From: Clostridia bacterium
GTDB lineage: Bacteria; Bacillota; Clostridia; Oscillospirales; CAG-272
Length of the DNA stretch: 7,086 bases
Reading direction: 5' to 3'
Assembly: GCA_017629395.1 (NCBI GenBank)
Contig: JAGBXH010000465.1
Coordinates: 1 to 7,086, forward strand
Part shown: positions 6,645-7,086 of the stretch, piece after piece
Layout: each line of letters begins with the position of its first letter
Position numbering within the stretch: position 1 is the first letter of the stretch
Program-made: the position numbers and the translations under genes
Notes under the pieces: model-generated
Database searches by the model: none
What the model was told of the DNA's origin: nothing
The model's input: the letters and a program-made list of their open reading frames with translations, nothing else

Positions 6645-6704
6645 AAACTTCACCGCGGAGCTTTGCTCCAAAAATGGGTCCGGACCCATTTTTAGGTGAA
6701 GTTT
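6645..6704. repeat. Three-way-junction inverted repeat (possible dispersed repeat)
   Basis: Outer arms AAACTTCACC (6645-6654) and GGTGAAGTTT (6695-6704) are perfect complements. Inside are the hairpin GGAGC-TTT-GCTCC (6657-6669) and, directly adjoining it, a perfect 24-bp palindrome (6670-6693, half-site AAAAATGGGTCC). Outside the TTT loop and the turn of the palindrome, only 6655-6656 and 6694 stay unpaired. Read on the minus strand, the 24-bp palindrome is a GC-rich stem followed by five T residues, so it might also act as a terminator after addB. No transposase or target duplication was seen. Confidence 0.7.
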
Positions 6705-6763
6705 AAGCGTGAATGCATACTAAAGAAGAAAATGACGTGAACTTTCACGCTATCTCTCCTTTC

Positions 6764-7086
6764 TTAAAATTCACTCACAACAGCCCTGTCGCAGCTTCCC
6801 TTGATACGGCAGAAGCGGCAAGCATCGGAGTCGGGGCGTTTTTCAATAATGCCGCCATACATCTGCGCGGCAATGTCGCGTACGGTCGCCTGCACGGTCT
6901 TGTTGATCTCGTCAAACTCCTCCTTGGTGCAGTACAGCGTGCCGGCTTTTTTCTTGCCGGGGTCTGCCGTGGGATCAATTGCCTCGGGCACACCGTCCTC
7001 GGCAAGGATCAAGCCGCTCTGAAAGGGTTTGGGCGCACCGTTTTCCTCGGATGCCGAGAAATAGAGTGCTGCCGAGGGCACAACGC
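6764..7086 (-). CDS. addB: ATP-dependent helicase/nuclease subunit AddB (partial, C-terminal end only)
   Basis: The last 107 complete codons of a gene that begins beyond the right edge. AddB is the partner of AddA; it carries an inactivated helicase core that reads recombination hotspots and a RecB-type nuclease closed by a 4Fe-4S cluster. The fragment ends with C-R-F-C-R-I-K-G-S-C-D, spaced C-x2-C-x5-C (codons at 6818-6820, 6809-6811 and 6791-6793). This is the C-terminal three-cysteine part of the AddB iron-sulfur staple; the fourth cysteine lies upstream, outside the window. The piece 'LYFSASE' followed by 'GLILAEDGV' resembles the AddB tail after the nuclease motif. Its place directly before addA on the same strand supports the call. 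The nuclease catalytic residues are not in view. Confidence 0.88.
   Translation of the reverse strand, partial: VVPSAALYFSASEENGAPKPFQSGLILAEDGVPEAIDPTADPGKKKAGTLYCTKEEFDEINKTVQATVRDIAAQMYGGIIEKRPDSDACRFCRIKGSCDRAVVSEF

Larger units (their letters stand above)
6603..6763. other. Structured addB-addA intergenic region
   Basis: This 161-bp gap separates two genes that are usually adjacent or overlapping in AddAB bacteria. It holds four groups of inverted repeats: 6615-6630, 6645-6704 (with two hairpins nested inside), 6707-6713 with 6744-6750, and 6736-6749. No protein gene or clear promoter was seen. The density of palindromes and the odd composition suggest an inserted dispersed repeat, though a regulatory leader for addA is also possible. 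Confidence 0.6.

Noticed and set aside
6603..6689. 29-codon N-terminal extension of AddA
   Set aside because: It translates the palindromic repeats, has no Shine-Dalgarno, and precedes the family's usual N-terminus. The start at 6602 has GGAG at ideal spacing.

Overview
The window looks like a chromosomal segment of a mid-GC member of the Firmicutes, probably a gut-type Clostridia relative. This rests on an AddAB-type (rather than RecBCD) recombination nuclease, a HisJ-like PHP phosphatase, sigma-A-like promoters with TG-extended -10 boxes, GGAG Shine-Dalgarno sites and G-rich palindromic dispersed repeats. The genus cannot be told from the sequence alone.

Layout from left to right. Positions 1-1696 (minus strand) hold a two-gene operon: a PHP-domain phosphatase of the histidinol-phosphatase HisJ family is followed, after 12 bp, by a MutS-related protein whose 3' end lies beyond position 1. 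Positions 1697-1856 are a divergent promoter region with one good promoter on each strand. Positions 1857-2714 (plus) encode a 285-residue protein. By eye it aligns with several blocks of uronate (glucuronate) isomerase UxaC, but it lacks the N-terminal His-x-His metal motif, the Ser-Asp-His motif and the C-terminal part of the barrel. Positions 2723-2837 hold a 115-bp element with perfect 30-bp terminal inverted repeats, probably a MITE or BIME-like dispersed repeat. It is followed by a bidirectional terminator at 2867-2900 that separates the convergent genes. Positions 2907-6602 (minus) are a complete addA (1231 aa), and 6764-7086 (minus) is the C-terminal end of addB. Between addB and addA lies an unusual 161-bp gap packed with palindromes, including a nearly fully base-paired three-way junction (6645-6704).

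How the genes fit together: AddA and AddB form the helicase-nuclease that resects double-strand DNA ends before RecA-dependent repair. AddA carries the UvrD-type motor and one nuclease domain; the AddB fragment shows the C-terminal cysteines of its iron-sulfur staple. The MutS-like protein may also act on DNA, but it is transcribed in a different unit with a PHP phosphatase, and no joint pathway is evident. The least conventional items are the UxaC-like protein without recognisable catalytic residues and the structured addB-addA spacer. I saw no CRISPR array, tRNA, rRNA, transposase or phage gene.
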